This document shows positions 1 through 8,499 of a stretch of 64,000 bases of DNA, piece after piece. The stretch is from positions 258,457 through 322,456 of the forward strand of contig NZ_JAIQYY010000012.1 of assembly GCF_020181035.1 (NCBI RefSeq), in the 5' to 3' direction. Every line of letters begins with the position of its first letter. The first letter of the stretch is position 1. Under the pieces are notes generated by a model. That model was not told where the DNA came from, ran no database searches, and saw only the letters and a list, made by a program, of their open reading frames with translations. The stretch comes from Streptomyces sp. CoH27 (GTDB lineage: Bacteria; Actinomycetota; Actinomycetes; Streptomycetales; Streptomycetaceae). The translations under genes and the position numbers were made by a program.

Positions 1-1
1 C

Positions 2-841
2 CCCACGCCCACAGAGCGCCAACGGCGTCTGGGCGCCGAGTTGCGCAAGATGCGGCTCGCGGCGGGCAAGACCAGCGAGTACGCCGCCGGGCTGCTCGGG
101 TTGGACCGCACCAAGGTGTCCAACATGGAATCGGGCACCCGCGTCATCTCACCTGAGCGCATCCGGATTCTGGCCAGCAACTACGACTGCGCGGACGAGG
201 CCTACGTCGATGCACTGGTCACCATGGCCGGCACCCTCCGAGGAGGCTGGTGGGAGCAGTACCGCGGCAATCTCCCCCAAGGCCTGCTGGACGTAGCGGA
301 GTTGGAATGGTTCGCCACCCGGCTGCGGAGCTATCAGACCGTGCACGTACCTGGGCTTCTTCAGCTCAGCGGGTACGCCCGCGCCATCTTCGACGCCGCG
401 TTGCCTCCACTCCCCAAAGCGGAGATCGAACTGCGCGTGGCACAACGCGTCCAGCGACAGCAGATTCTGGAGCGGGAGCATTCTGTCGATTACGTCGCGT
501 ACATCCACGAATGGGCCCTGCGCATGCAGTTCGGGGGGCGTCGTACGACCCGGGAGCAGCTCCAGCACCTGTGTGAGGTGTCCGAACGGGAAAACGTCGA
601 GATGCGCGTCCTCACTGTCGAGGCAGGCGCCTTCCCTGGCGCGGGGCACGCGGTGCTGTACGCCCATGGCGCTGTTCCTCAGCTGGACACCGTGCAGTTG
701 GACTCGGCCCACGGTGGCGAGTTCACACACGCGGAGGCCCAGTTGTCCAAGTACCGTGCTCACATGGGCTGGTGGCAGGCCAGATCACTCGATCCGCAGG
801 CCTCACGCGACTTCATCCACAGCATCGCCAGCCAACTCTGA
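2..841 (+). CDS. Scr1/XRE-family regulator with DUF5753 domain (5' end outside window)
   Basis: The frame is open from the first full codon of the window, so the N-terminus is missing; the TTG at 41 lies inside the helix-turn-helix and is not the start. The visible N-terminal part (GAELRKMRLAAGK... LGLDRTKVSNMESG) is a Cro/C1 helix-turn-helix. The rest, with EWFATRLRSYQTVHVPGLLQ, is the effector-like domain known as DUF5753. In actinomycetes such regulators are encoded next to small DUF397 proteins, and one follows here after 12 bases. These pairs are often developmental or antibiotic regulators; the target here is unknown. Family assignment is firm, role is inferred. Confidence 0.9.
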   Translation, partial: PTPTERQRRLGAELRKMRLAAGKTSEYAAGLLGLDRTKVSNMESGTRVISPERIRILASNYDCADEAYVDALVTMAGTLRGGWWEQYRGNLPQGLLDVAELEWFATRLRSYQTVHVPGLLQLSGYARAIFDAALPPLPKAEIELRVAQRVQRQQILEREHSVDYVAYIHEWALRMQFGGRRTTREQLQHLCEVSERENVEMRVLTVEAGAFPGAGHAVLYAHGAVPQLDTVQLDSAHGGEFTHAEAQLSKYRAHMGWWQARSLDPQASRDFIHSIASQL

Positions 842-853
842 GGAGCAGCAGCC

Positions 854-1045
854 ATGACCGAGATCACTTGGGAAGAGCCCTTCTGCGCCGAAGGCAACAA
901 CTGCTTCCGCATAGGCACCGACTCCACCGGTAACGCCTACATCGCCATCGCCGGACAGGAAGAGCATCACCTCACCGACAGCCGCGAAGCGCTCCGCTCC
1001 CTCATCCTGGAGATCAAGGCGGGAAAGGCGGACCACCTACTGTAG
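854..1045 (+). CDS. DUF397 domain protein
   Basis: A 63-residue protein starting MTEITWEEPF and ending in a DSREALRSLILEIKAGKADHLL tail, which fits the small DUF397 family. A GAGGAGCAGCAGCC ribosome site precedes the ATG. It directly follows the Scr1/XRE regulator, the usual partner arrangement (BldB/WhiJ-type pairs). It probably modulates that regulator rather than binding DNA itself. Its 3' end is about 90 percent identical over roughly 82 bases to a truncated copy at 9361-9445 (see findings). Confidence 0.85.
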   Translation: MTEITWEEPFCAEGNNCFRIGTDSTGNAYIAIAGQEEHHLTDSREALRSLILEIKAGKADHLL

Positions 1046-1233
1046 GGCCATCGGCCTCCCCGCTGAGGTGCAGTGCGGCCATCGACAACGCGGAGTCGCC
1101 CACGACCACCAATCACATCGGAATGACTCGTCCAGCTAGCGAGCGGCACAGGACTTCGCCCCGGCGATGGCCGTGGCCGGGCTCCGGCCTGGTCAGCCCC
1201 GGCAGGGACAGGTCGAGTTGCAGGCGGGGGCGC

Positions 1234-1743
1234 TCACAGTTTGAACAGGACCCCGCGCCATGTCCACCCCGCGCCGAGGACCGCCTCCTGCAGGGGTGTC
1301 TTCAGCTCCGCGGAATCGAAGAGGAACTCCTCCGTCTTCTGGAGGCGGCCGTCGGCCCCCCGCTCGACCGTCCAGCGCCGGGACACCGTCTTCACCTGCC
1401 CGCGGGACTGCTCTGCCGGCAGCGCCAACCTGGGCGTACTTCCGATCCAGGTGACTTCCCACTCGCGGTCGAGTGCGCGGACTTCGCGGCTCTCCGGGAC
1501 CAGGCGCATCCTGATCTGAAGGGTCCGGCTCACCTGGGTCCGGGCGAAGAAGGTGTGCCAGGCCGGATCCCGGATACGCCATTCCGCAACCAGGTCGGCC
1601 CCCTCGGCGGCACCATCGCGCACAACATAAGGTGTGTCTGGCCCGCTGACTTCGAGCAACGCCGTCCGGACCTCCTCGACGGATCGCGGCGCGACGCCGC
1701 CTTTCGGGCGCTTGGTACCAGTGAATATGTCGAAAAAGCCCAT
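1234..1743 (-). CDS. hypothetical protein, about 169 residues
   Basis: I do not recognise this protein. The start is taken at the ATG of MGFFDIFTG rather than the TTG one codon upstream; AGGTGG lies about 10 bases before it. The sequence is soluble, without signal peptide or membrane segment, and reads as mixed beta/alpha (VRDGAAEGADLVAEWRIRD, DREWEVTWIGSTPRL, ending GWTWRGVLFKL). It lies downstream of, and in the same direction as, the T7SS-associated genes and may be the last gene of that set. Base composition is like its neighbours. Confidence 0.6.
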   Translation of the reverse strand: MGFFDIFTGTKRPKGGVAPRSVEEVRTALLEVSGPDTPYVVRDGAAEGADLVAEWRIRDPAWHTFFARTQVSRTLQIRMRLVPESREVRALDREWEVTWIGSTPRLALPAEQSRGQVKTVSRRWTVERGADGRLQKTEEFLFDSAELKTPLQEAVLGAGWTWRGVLFKL

Positions 1744-1805
1744 CAAACCACCACCTATGAACGTCTAGTCACTCAACATGAGATCTCCGGGTACGGTGGG
1801 ACAGG

Positions 1806-2090
1806 TTAGGACACCGCCCCAGTGTCCGGGCCGACCGTCCGAACGAATTCCTGGAAATCCGGCAGAACGGTGTCGTGCTGTGCCGCAGTGGCGGTCAGGT
1901 ATGTCCGGATCACGGCGCGCTTGCGCGGATCGTCGGCGCCCAGCACGGCCAAGTACACCTGGGACTCAATGAGATCACAGCGCACACCGCTGACGACGGC
2001 CGAGAACGTCAGCCTCTGTGTCAGCGCGGGCGCGGCCTCGGAGCCGACCTCGTGTCGGTTCACCACCACCGACTCGGCAACTTCGTGCAA
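1806..2090 (-). CDS. hypothetical protein; possibly 3' part of a frameshifted gene
   Basis: An open frame of 94 codons beginning at a TTG (LHEVAESVVV) and ending GPDTGAVS. It has no recognised domain, signal or membrane segment; residues about 30-80 look helical. It overlaps the upstream frame (2060-2272) by 31 bases in a different reading frame. The helical N-terminal frame breaks off at SLMDEFACTKLPSRWW, while this frame continues as LHEVAESV, so a single gene broken by a -1 shift is as plausible as two overlapping genes. The TTG start has no clear ribosome site. Confidence 0.4.
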   Translation of the reverse strand: MHEVAESVVVNRHEVGSEAAPALTQRLTFSAVVSGVRCDLIESQVYLAVLGADDPRKRAVIRTYLTATAAQHDTVLPDFQEFVRTVGPDTGAVS

Positions 2091-2272
2091 GCGAATTCGT
2101 CCATGAGCGAGCTCGCAGCATCGCCGATGGTGTCGACCGCGCCTCCCACGGCATCGGCTGCATCACTGACGGCGGCGCTCACCTTGTGTGGGTCAACGGT
2201 GCCCTCGCCGAGTACCTGCGCCTCACGCGTGCTGGTGGTGAGGTCGACCTGAGTGATGCCCGGGTTCCGCAC
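2060..2272 (-). CDS. small ESX-like helical protein or 5' part of a broken gene
   Basis: Seventy codons from a GTG. Residues about 30-60 (KVSAAVSDAADAVGGAVDT...) are an Ala/Val/Asp-rich helix like those in small T7SS-associated proteins. There is no convincing ribosome site before the GTG, and the next in-frame upstream codons include a stop. The C-terminal CTKLPSRWW looks like out-of-frame read-through of the neighbouring frame at 1806-2090. I see it as a probable gene fragment of the T7SS-associated module; function unknown. Confidence 0.35.
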   Translation of the reverse strand: MRNPGITQVDLTTSTREAQVLGEGTVDPHKVSAAVSDAADAVGGAVDTIGDAASSLMDEFACTKLPSRWW

Positions 2273-2370
2273 AGCGGCGCGATGTCACGGCCCTGCGCAC
2301 CGCATGGCAGCCACGACGCAAAGGAGTGAGCCCCGCGGCTCGGTGCTCACTTCCACCTACTCGGCGGACG

Positions 2371-2952
2371 TCAGAACTCCTTGCTGAGGTCCGTTCCCTT
2401 CGGCGCGCGGAAGCAGCCGGAAACGACGCGGATCTGGAGCATGGGCTGCTGGGTTCCGGACGCACCTGTGATATGCAAGGAAGCGTTGACCGAGAAGGGT
2501 TCCTTTTCTGAATCGGCGGTGATTTCGAGGTTCTTGTTTGCGCTGGTGTCACGGCCGTATGCGACGACTTTCCAGCCGTTCTTGGGCAGGTTCTCCCGCA
2601 GGCGCTGGAAACCGGCCTCCAGTTTGTCGGGGGCCACTTCGTAGATCGACCAAGGGTGGCGCATACGGTAAAGGTGATCGGGGTCCTCGTCGCAGAGGGA
2701 AACGCCGGCACCCCCCTCTGTCACCTTGCCTTCCTTGATTCCGGTCATGTCGAGAATCTGACTGGAGAGGTGGTTGGCTTTCGTCCTCGCCTGCTCGACC
2801 GCGAGAGTTGTCGGCTCGGCGGTCTTACCGGCATCATTTACGTGTTTGTTTGTCATGTCCTTTGAGCATCCCGTCATGACGAGGGCCACAACACTGGCCG
2901 CAACACAAAGGGCGAGCCGACGCCGTGGGAGCACATGCCTGAACGAGTTCAC
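2371..2952 (-). CDS. secreted lipoprotein of T7SS-associated module
   Basis: A 193-residue predicted lipoprotein. Arginines at the N-terminus are followed by a hydrophobic stretch and the lipobox VMTGC (Cys at about residue 29), so it should be anchored outside the membrane. The mature part contains two cysteines that could pair (SLCDED and VSGCFRAP), but no named domain. Its ATG overlaps the stop of the hydrolase gene by four bases (ATGA), showing translational coupling. In Streptomyces such lipoproteins often sit beside DUF1023-type hydrolase and WXG genes; the job is unknown. Confidence 0.8.
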   Translation of the reverse strand: MNSFRHVLPRRRLALCVAASVVALVMTGCSKDMTNKHVNDAGKTAEPTTLAVEQARTKANHLSSQILDMTGIKEGKVTEGGAGVSLCDEDPDHLYRMRHPWSIYEVAPDKLEAGFQRLRENLPKNGWKVVAYGRDTSANKNLEITADSEKEPFSVNASLHITGASGTQQPMLQIRVVSGCFRAPKGTDLSKEF

Positions 2953-4844
2953 TTGTCTTCCTTAACGTCACCATACTTGCCGACGACAACTGCCCCCTGA
3001 TTCTCCAGTGAAGCCGACCCCTCATCCCAGTAACCGCTGTGCCCGCTGGTGCTCACATGCATCCGATGCGCCCCGAAAGCTTCGTCGGACGGGATGGTCG
3101 TGATGTAACCAGCGTTGTAGGGAACCCCGTGGTAGTACTGCACCCCCCATTTCTCTCCTCCCAGGAACTGTTTGCCGATGTAGGGCACCGGGTCGTCCCT
3201 GGCGGCCTCGGACCACACATGGTCCCTGCCCACGCCCAGGTCGCTCGCGTCGCCCACCAGCATGCCCGGACTGCCGGCGACCACGATGTCGTTGGCAGCG
3301 ATGTGGTGTTCCTTGGCGGCAGCGCCAACGACGGTGGTGCCGTAGCTGTGGGCGATGACCGTCGTGTGGCTTGACGGCGTGCATGCTTCAGAGCCGCTGC
3401 GGGCCGTCTGCAGGCCGTCCAGGAAGTTGTTGAGCTTGGGGGCCGAGTCGTAGGCATAGCTCGGCGAAGGGGAATCGGTGAGGATGTTCTGCGGGGCGTC
3501 GTAGCCGATCCAGGTGATGGTGGACGTGCTCTTGTCGGGGGCCTGTGCATGCGCCTCCTGCCACGTGTCGGTCATCCGCCCGATGTCGCCTCTGGCATTC
3601 GCCAGCCGCGCCCCCGTCCCGGGCACGTACACAGCCGTGTTGTCCGCTGTGTCCGGGTTGCCGTTGGCGATGATCGCGTGTCCGAGGCCCTTGGTGTCGA
3701 AGCCGAGCACGTACGCCTGTGGCAGGCCGGGCTCGCCGTGCGGGCCGGGCACGCCGCTTGCGTCCAGCCGGGCCTGGATATCGTCCATGCCCTTGAGCAT
3801 GTCCCGCACCCGCACGCCGCCGGCCTTCTGCCACTGCTGCCAGATCGGGTTGACGACGGCTGAGGGAGGGTCACCGACCCGGACGTACTGCGGCGGCTCA
3901 GGCCCCAGCCGCTCGGACTGCTGCGCGAACTGCGCCCGTGTTTCAGCCAGCACGATCCGGTTGGAGGTGTCGCGCACCTCGGACGGCAGGCCGTCGAGCG
4001 CGCCGATCTCGGCCGGATAGAGAGTCGCGTACTCATCGCGCTGCTCGTCGGTGAGAGCGTCCCACCACTTCCTGTTCTCGGCGGGAGACTTTCCGTGCGG
4101 GATCCTCTTCTCGTCGAGGTAGCCGCCGACGGTCTTTTGCACGGCCTGCATGTCCTTGGCCGCGTCGATCAGCATGTCGTCGGTGACGTCGAGCCCGGCC
4201 GGAGCCTTGAGCTTGCGGAGCACGGATGCATAGCGCGCGTCGATCTCGCCTGCCTCGCGCACAGCGCTCGCGATTTGTTCCGCGACGCTCTCTGCCATGG
4301 CCTTGATGGGATTGCCGCCGCCTTCGCCCTTGCCAGGCAGGTATGGGACCGGAGCGCCCGCTCGCGCTGTGCCACCGCCCTCACCGGGGGCGAACGGCAC
4401 GATAGGGCCTGCTGGCGACGCACCTGGGGCGTACGGCCCGTAAGGGACGGGCGCCGGGGTGCCGTCCTTCGCGATGGGCGGGGGGTACGTCACCGAACCG
4501 TCCTCGTTCACCGTGAACTTCAACGCCTCGGCGTCTTCCAACGCCTGCTTCAGCTTTCGCTGAGGTCCTTCCAGGTCTGCGGCGAGGGACTCCAGCGTCG
4601 TCCGGATCAGACCGCACTCGCCGTGGATGTACTGGTAGTTACGACTGAGCCGGTCCAGGTCGCCGGCCGCCTTGGTGGCCGTCTCCCCCTTCTGGGTGGA
4701 CCGGACTGGAATCGTCATCTCCCGGTCGACCCGAAGTCGGGCGGCGTCCGCGCGGTGGCTTACCTTGCCCCATCCGCCGGCGGCCTCCCGGTACTCCGAC
4801 AGCTTCAGGTCCCGAAGTTGCTGCCATGTGGACACCGGCCTCAC
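2949..4844 (-). CDS. alpha/beta hydrolase (DUF1023-type) with ESX-like N-terminal region
   Basis: About 631 residues. Residues 1-260 are helical with a Pro/Gly-rich insert (about 120-180), like T7SS-exported proteins, including EAAGGWGKVS. The C-terminal third is an alpha/beta hydrolase: the nucleophile elbow is AHSYGT (Ser about 500), the likely acid is in the following GSPG...DLGV or DDPVPY region, and the likely base is His in HRMHVSTSGHSGY. The usual fold precursor GYDAPQN is present. The GTG start overlaps the upstream TGA (GTGA), which is preferred to a TTG three codons earlier. The substrate is unknown; lipase, esterase or toxin-like activity are all possible. Coupled to the lipoprotein downstream. 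Confidence 0.85.
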   Translation of the reverse strand: MRPVSTWQQLRDLKLSEYREAAGGWGKVSHRADAARLRVDREMTIPVRSTQKGETATKAAGDLDRLSRNYQYIHGECGLIRTTLESLAADLEGPQRKLKQALEDAEALKFTVNEDGSVTYPPPIAKDGTPAPVPYGPYAPGASPAGPIVPFAPGEGGGTARAGAPVPYLPGKGEGGGNPIKAMAESVAEQIASAVREAGEIDARYASVLRKLKAPAGLDVTDDMLIDAAKDMQAVQKTVGGYLDEKRIPHGKSPAENRKWWDALTDEQRDEYATLYPAEIGALDGLPSEVRDTSNRIVLAETRAQFAQQSERLGPEPPQYVRVGDPPSAVVNPIWQQWQKAGGVRVRDMLKGMDDIQARLDASGVPGPHGEPGLPQAYVLGFDTKGLGHAIIANGNPDTADNTAVYVPGTGARLANARGDIGRMTDTWQEAHAQAPDKSTSTITWIGYDAPQNILTDSPSPSYAYDSAPKLNNFLDGLQTARSGSEACTPSSHTTVIAHSYGTTVVGAAAKEHHIAANDIVVAGSPGMLVGDASDLGVGRDHVWSEAARDDPVPYIGKQFLGGEKWGVQYYHGVPYNAGYITTIPSDEAFGAHRMHVSTSGHSGYWDEGSASLENQGAVVVGKYGDVKEDK

Positions 4845-5284
4845 CTTGCCCAATCCGGGCGGTTGCCCACGTGAACTCCACCCACTCGGCCCCCGACGTG
4901 CTGGTCGACCTCACCGAAGTGCTTCCCGGTCTTGGCCAGGGTTCCGTGCAGCCGGCCGCATTCGTCCCGGACAGCGGTGAGGCGAGCCTCCCAGGTGGCA
5001 CGTATCTCATTCAGCGCGGCCGTACAGTCGAATCCCTCAGTGCCGCCCGCTAACCCGCTGCTGGCCTCTTTGAGGTCGGTCAGACCGTTGTTGGTGGCGG
5101 TGTGCAGTTCGTCCGCCACGCCGGACGCGCTCGTCCACGGTGTCTTGCTGATCCGCAGATCGGCGTCGCCGCCCCCGGTGCCACCGCCTCCCCCGTCGTT
5201 CACACTCGCCAGTTGAATGCGGCTGTGTCCCGCATCGTCGGCGCGGGGCGGAACGCCTACCGCCTTCTCCCAGTCAAACCCCAC
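4841..5284 (-). CDS. ESX/WXG-like helical protein, partner of hydrolase
   Basis: A 147-residue protein; the start is the GTG of VGFDWEKAVG because GGGGAGG lies 8 bases before it, although the frame is open further upstream. After a Gly-rich segment (about residues 30-38) two helices follow (ASGVADELHTATNNGLTDLK and LNEIRATWEARLTAVRDECG), the usual shape of ESX-family proteins, although no clean WxG turn is seen. The 3' end overlaps the hydrolase start by four bases, so the two are probably made in fixed ratio; a co-export pair is a reasonable inference. A palindrome shared with the upstream end of the module lies about 160 bases before the start. Confidence 0.7.
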   Translation of the reverse strand: MGFDWEKAVGVPPRADDAGHSRIQLASVNDGGGGGTGGGDADLRISKTPWTSASGVADELHTATNNGLTDLKEASSGLAGGTEGFDCTAALNEIRATWEARLTAVRDECGRLHGTLAKTGKHFGEVDQHVGGRVGGVHVGNRPDWAR

Positions 5285-5439
5285 GCGCTTGTCCTCCCCA
5301 TGCCATGCGTGGCCCCTCCCCGCGTCTGGTCGTACGTCGCCGAGACGCTGCGAACGCGCTACCGCAGCGCTGCGGTGGTCGAGAAGCACAGTAGTAACGC
5401 TGCGTCGAGTGCCCCATCCGTATCAGCCACCAGCCCGTC

Positions 5440-5457
5440 TGAGTATGCGTACTCAGA
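5440..5457. promoter_or_regulatory. palindrome TGAGTA-N3-GTACTCAGA, copy 1
   Basis: TGAGTA TGC GTACTCAGA, within a longer perfect 9-bp inverted repeat (GTCTGAGTA / TACTCAGAC). It overlaps the stop of the mycosin gene and lies 156 bases before the ESX-like gene start. The same element occurs at 9258-9275 before the first gene of the module, with an identical GTACTCAGA half. Probably an operator; the binding protein is unknown. Confidence 0.55.
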
Positions 5458-6817
5458 CAGCGCCAGGTCCTCGATCGGACGGGGGGAGGTTGTCCGGTTG
5501 GACCGGCGGCCCGTACGGCGAGGGCGTGAACCCACGGGCGGGGTAGTGCCCTTGGCCGGAGGTAGGCGCCGGCGTTGGGAGCGGCGCTGCGGTTGTCCGA
5601 CGCTTCCGGACGACGGCGGCAACCGCGATCCCTACTCCGGGGATTACGACGGCACCGACGCCCAGTGCGATCCAGGGGGTGCTGTCCTGGGACGCTGAGG
5701 CTACTGCGGGCGAGTTGCCGCCCTTTGCCCGAGCATCGGAGCCTTGGGATCCCGAATCTTTCGGCGAAGCCGGCTGAGATGCCGCTGACTTGAAGTCCGG
5801 GAGCGGGTAGACGTTAGCCGGGCCGGGGTCGCCGGGGTTCTGCAGGGCGATGCGGGGCCGAACGATGCCGTATCCGATGGCGTCGTTGCGCTTGGCGCCG
5901 TCCGTGGGGGCGCCAATGGTGTTGAGCATGACGCGGAGAACCTGGTTGTTGGTCCAGTCGGGGTGCTTGGACCAAATCAGGGCGGCGCTGGCCGAAGCGA
6001 GGGCGGTGGCATCGCTTGTCCCGTGAGTCTCGCACAGCCCGGTCTTGCTTCCACAGGCGTGGACCATGTCCTTGCCGGGTGCGGCCATGTCCACCTGTGG
6101 CCCGGTCTCGGATTCGGTAGTCCTGTGGAGATCCTTGCCCACGGCCGCGACGCCAATCACGCCCGGCGTGGCGGCCGGGTACATCACCTCGTTGGCCCCG
6201 TCTCCGTCGTTCCCGACGCCGGCGAAGATCAACGATCCCTTGTCGAGAGCGTATTTGACTGCTGCGGTCAGCTGCGGTGAGCCTTCCGGTGCGGCCTGGG
6301 AGATGTTGATGACCTTGGCGTGTTCATCGGCGGCGTATCGGATCGCTTGTGCGACAGACTCGTTGAAGCGTTTGTCTCCTTCGGCCTGGTTGGCTGCCGT
6401 GAATCCCTTGGGCAGGCGGATGGGGAGAATCTTGGCGCCGGGGGCAAGCCCGAAGGCGCCGTTTCCCCCGCCGTACGCGCCGGTTCCTGCGATCAGGCCG
6501 GCCATGCCGGTGCCGTGACCTTCGTAATCGGTGTGCTCGTCACCTGGCTGGTCCGGGGCAAGGTCCTTGCCCTTGAGTACCTGGCCCTTCAGGTCGGGAT
6601 TCGTGGGATCGACGCCAGTGTCGATCACTGCGACCGTGACGCCCTTACCGGTGCTGGTCTGCCACATCTGCTCGGCTTTCATAGCGTCGAGGAACCACTC
6701 CTCCCCGCGCGTCGACTCCGCTTGCGCCGATACTGCGGCGGCGCCCACCAACAGCAGACCCACGGCAGCCGATACCGCAGCCCGACGGTGCCAGTGGCGC
6801 ATTCCGCTGGTGAGCAT
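5453..6817 (-). CDS. mycP: type VII secretion-associated subtilase, mycosin (MycP-like)
   Basis: A 454-residue S8 peptidase. Residues 1-33 are a signal peptide (RRAAVSAAVGLLLVGAAAVSAQA). The catalytic triad is visible: Asp66 in AVIDTGVD, His101 in EGHGTGMAG, Ser268 in THGTSDATALAS, with oxyanion Asn203 in GVGNDG. A Ser/Pro linker leads to a membrane helix (about 390-412, WIALGVGAVVIPGVGIAV) with a following KRR and a Pro-rich cytoplasmic tail, the standard mycosin layout. ATG at 6817 is chosen because AGAGGG lies 6 bases upstream. Mycosins process or stabilise T7SS machinery; here no EccB/C/D/E gene is in view, so its partner machinery must be elsewhere. Confidence 0.9.
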   Translation of the reverse strand: MLTSGMRHWHRRAAVSAAVGLLLVGAAAVSAQAESTRGEEWFLDAMKAEQMWQTSTGKGVTVAVIDTGVDPTNPDLKGQVLKGKDLAPDQPGDEHTDYEGHGTGMAGLIAGTGAYGGGNGAFGLAPGAKILPIRLPKGFTAANQAEGDKRFNESVAQAIRYAADEHAKVINISQAAPEGSPQLTAAVKYALDKGSLIFAGVGNDGDGANEVMYPAATPGVIGVAAVGKDLHRTTESETGPQVDMAAPGKDMVHACGSKTGLCETHGTSDATALASASAALIWSKHPDWTNNQVLRVMLNTIGAPTDGAKRNDAIGYGIVRPRIALQNPGDPGPANVYPLPDFKSAASQPASPKDSGSQGSDARAKGGNSPAVASASQDSTPWIALGVGAVVIPGVGIAVAAVVRKRRTTAAPLPTPAPTSGQGHYPARGFTPSPYGPPVQPDNLPPSDRGPGAV

Positions 6818-6845
6818 GTATGTCCCTCTCACTGTGGCTGACCTG

Positions 6846-8462
6846 TCAGTCGACTACTGGCGGCACATAGCGACGGTCCTGCTGCCCTCGTGCTTCATCC
6901 TCGTCTTCGGTGCGGTTGTTGCATCCGCTCCGTCTCATATCCTCACGTCGGGTGGATGCCGCCTGAGGACCTTGCCGCGTGCCGGCGCTGCGAACACCAG
7001 CAGCTCGCGTGGTGGTGGGTTTCCCGCCCGAAATTCCGCCTCGCTCCACAGCGCCTCCTGCCGAGGAAGACGAACGAGCACCCATACGCCCCGGCTGCTG
7101 CGGGTTGTCGCCGATCACACCACTGTTCCGTACGGGGGGACGGCCGCCTGGGCCAGGTGCTTGCCGCCCTGCCACCTGCCCCGAAGAGCGAGCGCCTGCA
7201 GCCGGCCCCACCGGACCGCGAGCGGTCGGTCCCTCGGCACCCACGACCGTCCCCCTGGGGATGGCGCCGGAGGAGTTGCCCGCAGGAGACGGAACAGGTC
7301 GGCCGCCGATGACGCCGCGGCTACCGCTCGGCACACGGCCTGGCGTGGACGTGGCTACTCCCTGTTCAGGCAGAGCCGGGGTCCGACCTCCGAGTTCAGG
7401 CATGGCCGGAGTCCGGCCTCCGATCGGTGTCTGCCGCGGGCCGGATGGTTCCGAGGGCACGCTCGGGCTCAACCGGCCCGACGGCATTCTTGGGCTCAAC
7501 CGGCCCGGAGTCACTTTCGGCCCGCCGGCGAACGGCGCCGGAAGCATCCCCGTCGCAGGCGTGGCCGGTCTCGCACCTGCGTCAGCATGGCTTGGGCCCG
7601 GGAGACCGCCCGTGGTGCTCGGCGTGTGTTGCACTTGCGGCAGCGAGGCCACCGAGTCGATACCCATCCGCGTGGGCTGCTCTGCCTCCACCGGCACGAG
7701 ATGCGCGCGTGATGCCACAACCGGCGAATTTCGCACGCCGCCACCGAGAGCTGGGGCGCCAGCAGAACTCTCCCGTCCGTGTGCCACGCGTGCGACGGCA
7801 GCACCATCAGGCGAGGAGGTGGCCACCGGAGCGGATGCGCCGGGGCGGGCCTTGGCCTCGCCACCGTCAATCGACCGGCTTCCTACCGGTACGAGCGCTT
7901 TCGGCGGCGGCGGAAACTTCGGCCGCTCCAATCCGTTCATCTGCGTGGCTGACCACTCGTAGGTCTGCCCCAGCTTCCGCATCTGCGCCGCCGCCTCCAG
8001 GCGGACCTTCTCCTTGTGCGCCGCCAGCGCGGCCAGCTCGCTCTCGGACTTGGCGCTCACCGTTGCCGCGTCCGGGTCGTTGTGCGCCACGTTCGCAGCC
8101 TCCAGATTCGCCTGCGCGCCCTTGGTGTCGCGCGGAATGGATGCCTGCGCCTGGGCGATCGCCCCGGAGGCCTCGCTCAGCCACTTCCCAGCGCCTTCGC
8201 TGAAGTCACCAAGCCGCAGAGTGGAGTTGGCCAGGTCGGCAGACCATGTGCGGAACGCCTGCGCGCCCTCGCCCTTCCATTCCACCCACTGCGGCCGGAC
8301 CTTGAGTTCCTCGGCGATCTTGCGGATCTCCTGAGCGGCCACGGTGAGCCGGTCCGCCGCGGCCTGCACCGTGCCGGCGTCGGCCTGGTCGAGCCACGCC
8401 AGCATCTGCTCGTGGCTCATGTCCTCAAAGGACGTACCGCCGCCGGATCCCTTGCCAGGCAT
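6846..8462 (-). CDS. WXG100/PPE-like protein with long Pro/Gly/Ser-rich tail
   Basis: About 538 residues. Residues 10-190 are a helical ESX-like domain (DMSHEQMLAWLDQADAG, then VEWKGEGAQAFRTW, which contains a WxG-type turn). Residues about 200-500 are low-complexity Pro/Gly/Arg/Ser, with repeats such as GGRTPA(M/L)PE and GRLSP. The C-terminus is acidic and ends RRYVPPVVD; from memory, Streptomyces WXG-type proteins often end in a VPPV(I/V)(D/E) motif, which may be a recognition tag. ATG 8462 is preceded by GGGGGAG at 7 bases. It probably is an export substrate or structural component; the architecture recalls mycobacterial PPE/EspB-like proteins, but homology is inferred only. Confidence 0.75.
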   Translation of the reverse strand: MPGKGSGGGTSFEDMSHEQMLAWLDQADAGTVQAAADRLTVAAQEIRKIAEELKVRPQWVEWKGEGAQAFRTWSADLANSTLRLGDFSEGAGKWLSEASGAIAQAQASIPRDTKGAQANLEAANVAHNDPDAATVSAKSESELAALAAHKEKVRLEAAAQMRKLGQTYEWSATQMNGLERPKFPPPPKALVPVGSRSIDGGEAKARPGASAPVATSSPDGAAVARVAHGRESSAGAPALGGGVRNSPVVASRAHLVPVEAEQPTRMGIDSVASLPQVQHTPSTTGGLPGPSHADAGARPATPATGMLPAPFAGGPKVTPGRLSPRMPSGRLSPSVPSEPSGPRQTPIGGRTPAMPELGGRTPALPEQGVATSTPGRVPSGSRGVIGGRPVPSPAGNSSGAIPRGTVVGAEGPTARGPVGPAAGARSSGQVAGRQAPGPGGRPPVRNSGVIGDNPQQPGRMGARSSSSAGGAVERGGISGGKPTTTRAAGVRSAGTRQGPQAASTRREDMRRSGCNNRTEDEDEARGQQDRRYVPPVVD

Positions 8463-8499
8463 CAGAACTCCCCCGCCCCCTTGCCTTCCACCAGATCCA

